A stretch of DNA of 32,194 nucleotides, from contig NC_088311.1 of NCBI RefSeq assembly GCF_910592395.1, forward strand, positions 20,588,501-20,620,694. The letters run 5' to 3'. This DNA comes from Lineus longissimus. Taxonomy: Eukaryota; Nemertea; Pilidiophora; Heteronemertea; Lineidae. Positions 23,501-32,118 of this stretch are shown here, in pieces. The notes under the pieces were generated by a model, which saw only the letters and a list, made by a program, of their open reading frames with translations, was not told where the DNA came from and ran no database searches. The translations under genes were made by a program, and so were the position numbers. The stretch's first letter is position 1. Each line of letters begins with the position of its first letter.

Positions 23501-25138
23501 TGCTCTCCAGGTGAGCTAAAAATTTTGTGTGCTGCACAACTCAAAAGGTCCATAACTGCACTCAAGTCGAAAAAAAGGAACAGCGTACATCATTCTCAAA
23601 GTGTTAAGTCCAAAGGCCTAGTGGTTACGAAGCGTCCCTTGCCTAACAGACGACGACGATGGACGACAGACACCTCTTGACGGTATGGGCTCTACAGGTG
23701 AGCTAAAAAATCAGTGTTGCATGCAGCACAACTCAAGATGCACAGTACCGTTACTGTACCGTAACTGTAAAAAAGTAACAAAATTATGTCGTTGTCTATG
23801 GCATTCCAAAGCGGAATTTATTCAGGACAAATTCTTTACATCGTTTTTACGCCAGAATCACTCTACAAATTGCGAAATTTTACAAGAATTCATCTCAGGA
23901 CAAAGATTTTACAACACCAGGTAAAATATTCCTATCCATGTGTTTTTTTCTCTCAGAATAATTTATTTTCACGTTTTAAAAAAAGTTGTCAGTACGAAAA
24001 ATACGGTAGGACTTTTTTTCCTTCAGAGTTTTTTCGACGCCAGGACTCACGTGACTCCTGGCAGAACGCACGTGACCACTTAAACCGATGACGTCATATA
24101 TTATATTTTTCGCAATTCACGAACTTTTCTGAAGTTTGGCGATTTTGCTATCTGCAGCAATGTCGTCCAACTCCATGAATGCGGACGAATTGAACAATTT
24201 GTTCAATTGCAGCTCCTTTGATGATCTTTTAAGAGATCTTAGGAGGAATACTTACTTACTTTTAATGATAAAACACCACCAAACTCAGCCAAGCCACTGC
24301 ATATTGGATAGTACATGTTGAATTGGAATTGGGGCTTCCCCGGTAACCTGGAGCCCAGTGAAAAATCATTGATACCAGGGCGCCGAGTATCAACATGCAT
24401 GAACATGCAATATCGTTCGTCCACTGTAAATCAACGAGGTGTCCTCGACCCTCCGCTGCGCGGCGGATAGGGTCGAGGTTACCTGGACTAAGCGAATTGG
24501 CAAAACACAGAAATGGCAAATGGAAACGCAGCGATGATGCGCGACGTCATCGTTTTCGCGGTCTCGTGATTTCTGCCAGGAGTCACGTGATTTCTGCCAG
24601 GCGTCACGTGATTTCTGCCAGGAGTCACGTTATTTCTGCCAGGAGTCACGTGATTTCTGCCAGGAGTCACGTGATTTCTGCCAGGAGTCACGTGATTTAT
24701 GCCAGGAGTCACGTGATTCTGCCAGGAGTCACGTGATCGCTGGCAGGAGTCACGTGAATTCTGCGAGAATTTTACGTTCTGCCCGCAAAACGTCCTGACG
24801 TCGAAAAAATTTTGAAGGAAAAAAAAGTCCTGCCGTATTTTTCGTACTGACAATTTTTTTTAAAACGTGAAAATAAATTATTCCGAAGGGGGAAAAAATA
24901 CATGGATAGGAATATTTTACCTGATGTTGTAAAATCCTTGTCCTGAGATAAATTTTTGTACAGTTTGGCAATTTATAGCGTGATTCTTGCGTAAATTTTA
25001 GTCCTGATGTAAAAAATCGGTCCTGAAAAAATTCCGCTTTGGCTTGCCATAGTTGTCTTCGACCTCATATAAACATAGTTTATAGAAAATAGTTAATTTA
25101 CAGAATCTCATCAATTTACTTACCGTAAACCGGCTCAT
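20526..25138 (-). CDS. Divergent class A-like G protein-coupled receptor (5 exons, 538 aa)
   Basis: Exons in transcript order: 25124-25138, 23126-23249, 22435-22621, 22011-22093, 20526-21733. All introns are GT-AG with consistent phases (1617 nt including the stop). Seven hydrophobic segments lie at about 12-37, 49-70, 82-107, 123-146, 166-192, 211-238 and 242-267, followed by a Ser-rich cytosolic tail of about 270 residues. TM3 begins with Cys82 and ends ERF, the counterpart of DRY. Oddities: no Cys in extracellular loop 2 to pair with Cys82; the TM6 CWxP motif is replaced by VWCITF without proline; the TM7 NPxxY position reads FPLAVLLF; the TM2 aspartate is absent. The ligand and G protein are unknown; it may be an orphan lineage-specific receptor. 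Exon 1 encodes only MSRFT, and the initiator could differ if an upstream exon exists. Confidence 0.85.
23431..23740. repeat. Two diverged direct copies of a dispersed repeat
   Basis: Copies at about 23431-23550 and 23604-23740 share TTAAGTCC, AGTGGTTACGAA, CAGGTGAGCTAAAAA and GCACAACTCAA in the same order, with sequence rich in GACGACGAC or GACGGCG between. The CAGGTGAGCTAAAAA tail resembles short interspersed repeats I recall from marine invertebrate genomes. It lies in intron 1 of the GPCR-like gene, next to the foldback element. Confidence 0.6.
24443..24478. repeat. GC-rich hairpin inside the foldback element
   Basis: CCTCGACCCTCCGC pairs with GCGGATAGGGTCGAGG around a short loop, with a two-base bulge. 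Confidence 0.75.
24565..24770. repeat. 21-bp tandem array with CACGTG E-boxes
   Basis: About ten units of CGTGATTTCTGCCAGGAGTCA start at 24565, 24586, 24607, 24628, 24649, 24670, 24691, 24712, 24732 and 24753; one unit is 20 bp and the last is degenerate. Unit junctions create GTCACGTGA, intact at eight of nine junctions (broken to CACGTT near 24627). Two more CACGTG lie in the left arm near 24048 and 24070. The array reads open on both strands only because of its period of 21. Confidence 0.95.
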
Positions 25139-26031
25139 TCTGCGAGATGTTATCCGCCCAGGTTTAGGTGAACAGTAAACAAACTCAGCTATTTCACATG
25201 TGGCCAGCTGTCTCTGGTCTTTTCGCTTCTAAGGAAAGACTGCACACTTCATCTTTATATATGAGTGATCGGCAAGTCGCTTGGAGATGACACCTTTCCG
25301 GAGCCACACAAAGCTTAGGAAAATGTGCCAGGAGGCATCGACCACCCCAGAGGTCATGGTAACTGGCGGACTCTTTCCATGTCGTAACACCAACGTGATT
25401 CTCAGGATTGTTATAAGATACGCCTAGAAATTATACAAGTTGGAAAATGATGCACCGTACTCAAAATTAACCAAAAGTAACGAATATCATATCTCGTGGT
25501 CTGAAAAGAAGTATTCAGCAAAGTTTCTTCACTTCTTTCCCTAACCTATCGACAGGCCCACTCATTTCTTCTTTTAACATTCTGTTATCACCCGAGAACG
25601 TGACGACATTAACACATTCTTAGCATTCACAATATTGCGTTCTCAAGATGTGATGGAGATAAGCAGAAAGTGACATGCATATATAATGTAGCTGTGTTTC
25701 ATAGTTTCTAATTAAATTAATCGTGTGTAAGTGCTTAATGTAGATTTAACATCGATGTTGATAAATGAGTCGAGCAAGTTTGAATTTTTTTGTGTTAGAT
25801 GGATGTTTCCGGGCATGCAGAGTACCTGCGTCTAGGTCGCACTTCACTCACAACCGCAGATGATGTCAGTCAGAACCCGTTGCGGTCAATTAGCGCTGTT
25901 CGGACCTCGCTTCCAGGTTTAGGTAATTTTAGCAATCACGCATATTATTGGCTGTTAACTTTAGGCGCGATACAAAGGGACTTTATTCCGTCGCGACATA
26001 AAATTTATTTACAACCTGAAAGCTTGACTTT
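25139..26031. other. Upstream region of the GPCR-like gene; no gene seen
   Basis: This should contain the 5' UTR and promoter of the minus-strand receptor gene. I see TATATATGAG near 25255-25264 and no convincing coding frame on either strand. Confidence 0.4.
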
Positions 26032-26534
26032 TATGGTAGGCGGGAGGGGACATAAATCAGAATATATCGGCCGATTAATTACTTGCGCCGCAAAGGCCTC
26101 CCGCGAATGATGCGCCGCAACAATGCCCCGCTAAAAACACGCCGCAAAAGAATGCGCCGTAAAAATCTCGCCGCGTGACCCAATTTAAACCAATCAGTCT
26201 TCTGCACGATTTGCGGGGGACTTATGCAAATTTCGACACTTTAGCGGCGCACTTCTTTAACCAATCAGAGACATCGTTCTTCCGCGAAATTTGCACAAGT
26301 CCCCCGCAAATCGTGCAGAAGACTCCCGCGAAAATACCTCTGCCGCAAAATTCAAACCGTCCTTGGCTCCTGATTGGTTTAAATTGGGTCAGCGGCGAGA
26401 TTTTTACGGCGCATTCTTTTGCGGCGTGTTTTTAGCGGGGCATTGTTGCGGCGCATCATTCGCGGGAGGCCTTTGCGGCGCAAGTAATTAATCGGCCGAT
26501 ATATTCTGATTTATGTCCCCTCCCGCCTACCATA
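26032..26534. mobile_element. 503-bp near-perfect foldback element with 6-bp target duplication
   Basis: The arms at 26032-26197 and 26370-26534 are reverse complements differing by a single-base indel. They start TATGGTAGGCGGGAGGGGAC and are full of CGCCGCAAAA-type motifs. A second inverted pair (about 26196-26235 and 26285-26325) continues the stem to a loop of about 50 bp. GACTTT flanks both ends (26026-26031 and 26535-26540), a likely target-site duplication. There is no coding capacity; open frames on both strands are by-products of the palindrome. The near-identity of the arms points to recent insertion or strong correction. Confidence 0.9.
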
Positions 26535-26547
26535 GACTTTATACGTA

Positions 26548-26728
26548 CAGTAGTTCCTCTCTATTAAACCCACCTTAATTGCGGACTGAAAAATGATGTA
26601 TATGATATGGTGGGTGACCGTCAATTAAATGCTTATTAGAAACGACCTATTTGGGACAAAAGCCCCTGAGTGTCCCTTTTATAGAGGGTGTCGTGCTAAC
26701 AGAGGTGTTCCTAAGGGAGGTTCAACTG
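26548..26728. mobile_element. Possible pogo/Tigger-like MITE
   Basis: The left end CAGTAGTTCCTCTCTATTAA and the complement of the right end, CAGTTGAACCTCCCTTAGGA, share a CAGT start and a CCTC core, as in pogo-type terminal repeats. A TA precedes the left end, but the right flank is CT, so the target duplication is not intact. Confidence 0.35.
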
Positions 26729-27507
26729 CTCCATTAACAGCCAGATACCGTTTCGACACGGCCCATTTATTTATATGTATTCAATCCTTTTATCAAAGCT
26801 GGTCAAACCAATTGAGCGCCACTGGTACCATTCAAAAGTCATGAAAAGCGAATGTGAGGCGTAGGATGTGACACATATGAGCCGCTATAATTTTGAGAGC
26901 ATAATCTAATAGTGTCATGAGAGCTATGCATTAGCTTGGCTAATAGTAACGCTTGGCTGACGATGTGTGTACGCGTAAACTGAATTGAATATGACGAGAT
27001 GGGTTATAAGCAGGTATTCGGTGGACAACGAGGTGATTATAGATGATGACGAGGTATATTGTTATTCCATGTGATTATTCAATAGTCTATCAGGCTTGAG
27101 GATTTTTATCATTTATTCGACTCTTGTTTGGATCTCTCGATCAGTGATAGTCGAATTACCGTAAAAACTGAGGATTATGGAGCGTACTGCGCTATAATAA
27201 ACTGTCGTGTGTACATTTCATGTGGCTACACATGCACGAACTAACAACCACTGGAATCGTTCAAACGTTGAGAAACTGCGCAGTGCTTTACCCTAGCAAT
27301 AACCATATTGTATTCCCTGACTAGTTTTAGATTTGAAATCACCAGGAAAGTAGAGTATCGATCGGATGTACTTTTGCGGCAAGGTTGCCTCAGTGATTCT
27401 CTGCTCGGAAAGCTTGCTTGGATGACTCTAAACAGTTGACAAGCAAATTTGCAGAAAGAACTTTCATTTCCTTTCGTTTGGATTAGCTGTAGTTGAAGAA
27501 TGCCGTT
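26729..27507. other. Intergenic stretch upstream of the charged-protein gene
   Basis: No coding frame or repeat is recognised. It should contain the promoter of the gene starting at 27508. Confidence 0.4.
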
Positions 27508-28584
27508 ATGAACATACAAGGAATAGGCGTCCCCTTTAAGGATCAGGTCCGTTTCGAATCGATCCGGAGCAAGAAAGGCAAGAACAAGGCTCTGTATCTC
27601 AACTATCTGGAACTTGAGAGGGACTTTAGTAACAGAGTGAGCAAATATCAAATTGAGTTGGACACTTGTCTATTGGGGCTCTCCAAGGAAAAGACGGAAT
27701 TCATAAAGAAGCAACACAGCATTGATAAACATAAGCAAAGAATTAACAGGGCACGGCGTAAAGAGAAGTACGAGTCTGAGGACTGTGATGTGGACGAGTC
27801 GCCGCGATATCCTGGCGCGAAGCGGAAGGTGTTCCCGTCAGTGATGAGTCGGTCTCTGACCGCATTGGATCAGGAACAACACTACGAATTAGAGGAGCCC
27901 AAAACTGACAATGAGAGCGAGGAAGACGAGGAGCCCGAGGAAGTCGACTTCTTTGATCGGATTCCACAGAAGTTGTACGACGACAGTAAGAAATCCGTAA
28001 ACAAAAAGGTCGCGGACGATGCGGAGAAAACGCTCAAGCTCGGTCACTCCCGGGTTTATATTGAGCGATCTAACTCGATATTCATTGGCATGCCAGAGGG
28101 GTCTGTGGATGAGAGAGGAATATCGAAACGACTAATCGTACCGGGGTTGCTGAAACGGTGGAAGAGGAATGCAACTCAGCCAGAGATGAAGAAGAAGAGA
28201 CGAAGCGACCCCAATTATGGTGAAAAAGCATTGGAGAAGTTGCGCTCCAAGTCCAGGTTGAACTTGCTTGCGAAGAAGGAGGCGAAAGAAGAAGTTAAGG
28301 AGAGCCAAGAGAAGAAGCTCCCGTTTCATATTCGAATGCTTATGCCTATAAGTGAGGAAGAAGATCATGCAGGAAAAATGGGACCAGACGGAAAGAACCC
28401 CCTGATTACGCGGGCAGTCCGTTACACAAACAAAAATATCAGTGAGTCGGAGAAACGGTCGGCGGTTGTGAGGCCCCAGGCTGCTCGCGCTAACTCTCGG
28501 GAGGCAAGGATACCTGATCAGGACTCGAAGGCTATCGAGGCTGTTATGGAAGAAACGGGGAAAATGAGCATAAGCAAGAATTGA
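27508..28584 (+). CDS. Intronless gene for a highly charged 358-residue protein, function unknown
   Basis: An uninterrupted frame runs from ATG 27508 to the stop at 28582-28584, with an in-frame stop at 27490-27492. The N-terminus MNIQGIGVPFKDQVRF is followed by a Lys/Glu-rich stretch (about 20-95) that may form a coiled coil, an acidic patch (about 147-160, DNESEEDEEPEEVDFFD), a central segment with hydrophobic spacing (YIERSNSIFIGMPEGS), basic clusters that look like nuclear signals (KKKRRSDPN near 225) and a Ser/Lys/Glu-rich tail. There is no signal peptide or membrane helix. I do not recognise a family. The composition suggests a nuclear or cytoskeletal protein, but that is inference. Lack of introns may mean a retrocopy or a lineage-specific single-exon gene. 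Confidence 0.8.
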   Translation: MNIQGIGVPFKDQVRFESIRSKKGKNKALYLNYLELERDFSNRVSKYQIELDTCLLGLSKEKTEFIKKQHSIDKHKQRINRARRKEKYESEDCDVDESPRYPGAKRKVFPSVMSRSLTALDQEQHYELEEPKTDNESEEDEEPEEVDFFDRIPQKLYDDSKKSVNKKVADDAEKTLKLGHSRVYIERSNSIFIGMPEGSVDERGISKRLIVPGLLKRWKRNATQPEMKKKRRSDPNYGEKALEKLRSKSRLNLLAKKEAKEEVKESQEKKLPFHIRMLMPISEEEDHAGKMGPDGKNPLITRAVRYTNKNISESEKRSAVVRPQAARANSREARIPDQDSKAIEAVMEETGKMSISKN

Positions 28585-29479
28585 TAAAGGCTATGACTCC
28601 AAGTTATCATTCTAGTAAAAGGTATGCCAAAAGATTGGGACTGTTAATGTAACTAGATATGTCTAACAGTATACATTTTAATGAAATCAAAATGTGTTAA
28701 TTAAATGAAATTCGGTTCAGTATTATGAGAGATACTAACTATTTTGTCAGCCAAAACCGTGTAGGGTCTAACAGTAGACGTACATGTATTCCAGATGTTT
28801 AAAATACGAGGGTTTTGCTTGAATCGCACAGCACATGCAACATCGCGCAGAGCAAAGGGGGACAGCTTTTGACGGTTCGGTTGGTCAAAGCCAACGGTAA
28901 TGCGTGCGTTGTCGCAATCGCATGTTGTGGAATTAAACCTGCCTCTTACCGGCCGCTTCTACCTTCAGACGAGAGATCTTTTTGTCATGTTTTAAACGAA
29001 ATTTCTAAGCCCAGCATGTATCTGTTTTGTGCGAACACGTTCGCCTTCTCTACACGTGCCTCCAATCTTGATGAACATTCGAGAGGAGTCGAATATATAT
29101 AACCTTAAAAAAAAACCCAATCCAGATTAAAATAAAGTCTGCCCCACAGGGCTTCGTTTGTAACATGCACTTTGTTGCCAAGGTGACAATCAACGCGTCC
29201 CCAAGAATGCTTGCTCGACTTTCCTGCAAAACAGCATAACCCTTTGAAAGTTCACAACATACCGTTATACGTTTGTTATTGAATAAGTGTGTATATAAGC
29301 TTAAAATGTCAACTCGTGTCAAATTTCACCATATAATTTTTTTAGCTGTTTTTGACAAATGACTACGTCACTTTCTCATAAATCGGTAAGGTTTTCGAAT
29401 CGAAATGCACATTTTCTAGAAATTGATGGTTTTAATCCCGCCCGGACGGCTCGCTTCGATGCCGTTGAAATCGCGCTAC
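28585..29479. other. 3' flank and intergenic DNA; no gene recognised
   Basis: Weak open frames at 28815-29102 (plus) and 29050-29322 (minus) have no recognisable motif and no splice support. No AATAAA lies close after the stop at 28584; ATTAAA/AATTAAA-like strings occur near 28700. Confidence 0.4.
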
Positions 29480-29490
29480 GCCGACGACGT

Positions 29491-29555
29491 TTTCGTTGAT
29501 GACGTCACAACATGAACATTTTCGCGGGTGCGGTGGTTTACATTCCCGCGAAAAA
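29491..29555. promoter_or_regulatory. CRE plus inverted pair of E2F-type sites
   Basis: TGACGTCA, the full palindromic CRE, lies at 29500-29507. TTTTCGCGGG (29519-29528) and TTCCCGCGAA (29543-29552) are E2F-type motifs in inverted orientation 14 bp apart. The cluster lies about 130 bp upstream of the THAP-like frame and looks like a core promoter. Binding is inferred from motif identity. Confidence 0.5.
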
Positions 29556-29632
29556 AAAATCTCATTCGTTGTTTATTTACAACTGCCATTGACCATTGAA
29601 ATTCCATCCTGTCCTTATATGCACGATAAGAA

Positions 29633-29821
29633 CTGAAGATCATTGAGAAGAAGAAGAAAAGGGTTGTTGGGTGGCGTTGTGCTGCGATGTTTTGCGGCAA
29701 CACCAGCAAAACGGAAGGTGTTGGGGTTTTCCGCTGGCCTGACCCTGTCAAAGAACCGGGCCGTCACCATGAAGTTCGAGTCAAGAGGTCACCAGCCGGT
29801 GGTTCAAACTATTTCCCTTGA
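29633..29821 (+). pseudogene. Truncated THAP-type zinc-finger reading frame
   Basis: The frame encodes C-x4-C (CAAMFC, 29678-29695) followed by GNTSKTEGVGVFRWPDPVKE, which matches the first half of THAP domains (two Cys, then an F-x-W/F-P core). It then runs to a stop at 29819-29821 without the second Cys-x2-His pair or the C-terminal AVPTIF-type motif. The first ATG in frame is at 29687, inside the Cys pair; upstream in-frame codons go back to a stop at 29627. It may be a first exon whose donor I cannot place, or a fragment of a THAP gene or P element-like transposase. A complete finger is not present here. Confidence 0.55.
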
Positions 29822-30365
29822 CCTCGATTCAAAAAACTTTAAAAAAGGCTATTCAAACGATAACATCAGCTACAAACATTCTTTATCAACTTTTGAACTA
29901 ATAAAAACGATACATGTAGATGGAGAAAAGACTACACAAAAGAACTACTTTGGCTGATTCACTCTGTATATGACCTCGTCACAATAACCGTGTGGTGGTT
30001 GAGCGAATTGATTTTTCAATATGGCGACGACGGATGGTATTTAGAGGGGCTACGTCCACCTCGTTTATCATATCTCGTCCCCAGTAGCCCCTCTAATATT
30101 AGAATGGTGTCATTGCCGTGATGAACTGGGTCACATTTAACGTGTCATTTTCCTGGCCTGCAAATATTCCCCAATGGTCCGTGGACTGTAAAACTGCACC
30201 ATACTCCTTGTTCCTAAAAAAGACCAACCAGAGTCGATAAGGACCACTAGTAATGCCACAGTCTCCTGTCTGGTTTCATGATCTTTCTAGCCATCGGCTT
30301 GAAGCGTCTTTTAAATTTAGCCCAAAATTATATCCAAGTTCTGCAATGGTCCACTATAGCGCTGA
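29822..30365. other. Intergenic DNA between the THAP fragment and the KCNE-like gene
   Basis: No coding frame is recognised apart from frames overlapping the neighbours. It includes the 56-bp hairpin and should hold the 3' UTR of the minus-strand KCNE-like gene. Confidence 0.4.
30041..30096. repeat. 56-bp hairpin
   Basis: TTAGAGGGGCTAC (30041-30053) pairs perfectly with GTAGCCCCTCTAA (30084-30096). It could be a very short MITE remnant with TTA ends. Confidence 0.75.
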
Positions 30366-30827
30366 TCATAGCATTTCATTTGAATCCCCGCCTATACTAA
30401 ACGTCACAGCAGACGGCCTCCTTTTGGCCATAAAACGAAGCTGATTAAAGCTCGGCACATTTGGCAAATTAGGAAGAGACGCCCTGCTACATCTGCCAAG
30501 AAAGCTAGGAGTCCTGCTGAGTGCTCGTTTCGTCTTAGCTGAGGTGGGTTCGTGCTGTTTTCGGAGAGCTTTTTGGTACTCCTCTAACATTTGCTCTTCC
30601 TCTAACTCCTGGCGTTCACGCTTCAAGTACTTTATCATCATGACAGCTATTCCTAATGCATAAAACGCCAATACTGCTATGATATATAAAAGGGCGTCAC
30701 GACTTTCCTTAGGCAAAACATCAGAGGCGGTAGAGGTCCCGTTTGAATTACTTTGCAGTGTTTTGTTTGAGCAAGGGATAGTGATATACTTGACTACGGA
30801 GCTTGACAACTCCGTTGAATTCACCAT
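30366..30827 (-). CDS. KCNE-like single-pass potassium channel beta subunit
   Basis: A single-exon 153-residue protein from ATG 30827. The N-terminal 44 residues look extracellular, with three N-glycosylation sequons (NST at 3, NKT at 21, NGT at 29). One helix follows at about 46-68 (LLYIIAVLAFYALGIAVMMI) and then a basic KYLKRERQELEEE stretch. This order (small sequon-rich ectodomain, ESRDALLY lead, helix with an FYA/FYG-type step, basic juxtamembrane segment) matches vertebrate KCNE proteins, whose coding sequence is also intronless, and KCNE4 most closely. KCNE subunits modify gating of Kv channels such as KCNQ1. The cytosolic tail carries Ser-rich basic sites (RTPS; RRPS near 136-139). 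There is no signal peptide, as in KCNEs. Another one-helix adaptor remains possible. Confidence 0.6.
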   Translation of the reverse strand: MVNSTELSSSVVKYITIPCSNKTLQSNSNGTSTASDVLPKESRDALLYIIAVLAFYALGIAVMMIKYLKRERQELEEEQMLEEYQKALRKQHEPTSAKTKRALSRTPSFLGRCSRASLPNLPNVPSFNQLRFMAKRRPSAVTFSIGGDSNEML

Positions 30828-31602
30828 GTTTTTTCCTTACAGCTGAGAATGGGGGCCGTTGACAGTTTATATTTTAAATCGATATACTCACGTGCGTGTA
30901 TGCTTTGTAAAATAAGGATTGTACCGACGGTATCCTCTAGTATTTCACCTAGTATCCGATTAATCGCATTCAATCATATCAAAATATTTTGAATCCCTGA
31001 CCATCTTCATGTAGCATTTTAACGAATATACGACAAATAATTAGGAAGAGGCCTGCACATGCTGTAGATTTCAATAGTGTTAACTCAGCACGAAAAATGC
31101 TCTTGCGGCCAAATTGAAAGCATAATTGGCTTGAAATGTGGAATGGTTTATAACAGTAGTTGTTGGCTACCACGTTACCCGCGAGTCGTGTGGTCCATCA
31201 CCAATAGAACCTTGGATCAGGGCAGCATCCGAACTCAGTCGCTGCAGTAGCCGTAACAGCGCCGTTACTTGTAGCAACTTAGCGTTGGTATCACTAAATA
31301 TAAGAAGAAGCGTCCGTCCATTGATCCATCGAGCCTATAAGCTCACACCCGAGCGAGTACTCATTCAACGATTACTGATCTCTCCTCCGTCATGAATTCG
31401 ACTTTCGAAGAACTTCACTCCATGATTGTTATCCTACTAGTCCTTGAATGATTTTACATACAAGAATATTGCTTTACACAAAGAATCGATCCCGAAGATC
31501 TATCATCCCATATCGCTGCTGCTCCGCAATTCTCAATTATATAGCAACATACTCGCCTGAACACTGTACACATAACATGTACTGAACGAATCGGATGCAC
31601 AT
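30828..31602. other. Upstream flank of the KCNE-like gene; no confident gene
   Basis: Open frames on both strands at about 31138-31395 lack recognisable motifs. On the minus strand a frame of about 55 codons (around 31170-31335) follows an acceptor-like TTATAG, but no donor closes it. The stretch should contain the KCNE-like promoter. Confidence 0.35.
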
Positions 31603-31830
31603 ATGACTGCAAGCACCAACGAAGAAGTCAGCCAATTGAGTTACTTATTGAAAAGAAACAGACTGGTTTTCTCCAAGCGTAGCATTGTACCTGCAAGTCT
31701 TGAAGTCGGAAGGCAGAGTTATTTATACGAGGAAGGTTATCAAAACCGCTCGTCTCGCATGTTTGTGGATCGAGCAGGAGGTTTTCACTACATTCATGAG
31801 ATAAACCTGCATGGGACGAAAACCAGACAG
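31603..31830 (+). CDS. Possible first coding exon of an unknown gene
   Basis: From ATG 31603 a 76-codon frame with balanced, protein-like composition ends at a donor-like CAG|GTACAT (31828-31836). The translation has no recognisable domain; it includes RQSYLYEEGYQNRSSRMF and ends NLHGTKTRQ. A continuation would lie beyond the inverted repeat or outside the window. It could be chance. Confidence 0.25.
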
Positions 31831-31842
31831 GTACATGTAGAT

Positions 31843-32118
31843 AATTCATCCCATTGCTACAGGCTTCTATAAAAACTTGCAATTTTAATTGGTTCAAACA
31901 CTATTCCGCTGGATAAATTGTTCAATTTTAGCTTTTAGATTTCCTAAACCAGCGTGCACATCTATAGAATCCTAAAAGAAACTCGGCATCAAATCTGATT
32001 TGCGGCACAAAAAGTATATACTCTAAAAGCTAAAATTGAACAATTTATCCAGCGGAACAGTGTTTGAACCAATTAAAATTGCAAGTTTTTATAGAAGCCT
32101 GTAGCAACGGGATGAATT
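31843..32118. mobile_element. 276-bp inverted-repeat element (young MITE-like)
   Basis: The arms at 31843-31939 and 32022-32118 (97 bp each) are reverse complements with only two mismatches, around an 82-bp loop. The ends read AATTCATCCC and GGGATGAATT. I see no clear target-site duplication, so the superfamily is unassigned and the outer edges may extend a few bases. Confidence 0.85.

Larger units (their letters stand above)
23797..25051. mobile_element. 1.25-kb foldback element in GPCR intron 1
   Basis: The left arm (about 23797-24060) and right arm (about 24780-25051) are inverted copies. Shared blocks include AAAGCGGAATTT, TTTTACAACA.CAGGTAAAAT, ATTCCTATCCATG, AATAATTTATTTTCACGTTT and GTCAGTACGAAAAATACGG. 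Mismatches and small indels suggest an older insertion than the elements at 26032 and 31843. The centre holds a 21-bp tandem array (24565-24770), a GC-rich hairpin (24443-24478) and a 53-codon open frame from ATG 24160. No transposase domain is seen, so it is probably a non-autonomous foldback or MITE-like element. Confidence 0.8.

Noticed and set aside
24395-24853. Long open frames on both strands reading repeated SARSHVI or RNHVTPG units
   Set aside because: They are produced by the 21-bp tandem array, whose period is a multiple of three; no domain or splice context supports a protein.
25799-26491. Open frames across the 26-kb region on the plus strand
   Set aside because: They run over the arms of a palindromic mobile element; the frames are by-products of its CG-rich repeats.
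31138-31395. Plus-strand frame that at first glance recalled vector or beta-lactamase antisense sequence
   Set aside because: The codon order and nucleotide sequence do not match such sequence, and nothing else suggests vector contamination.
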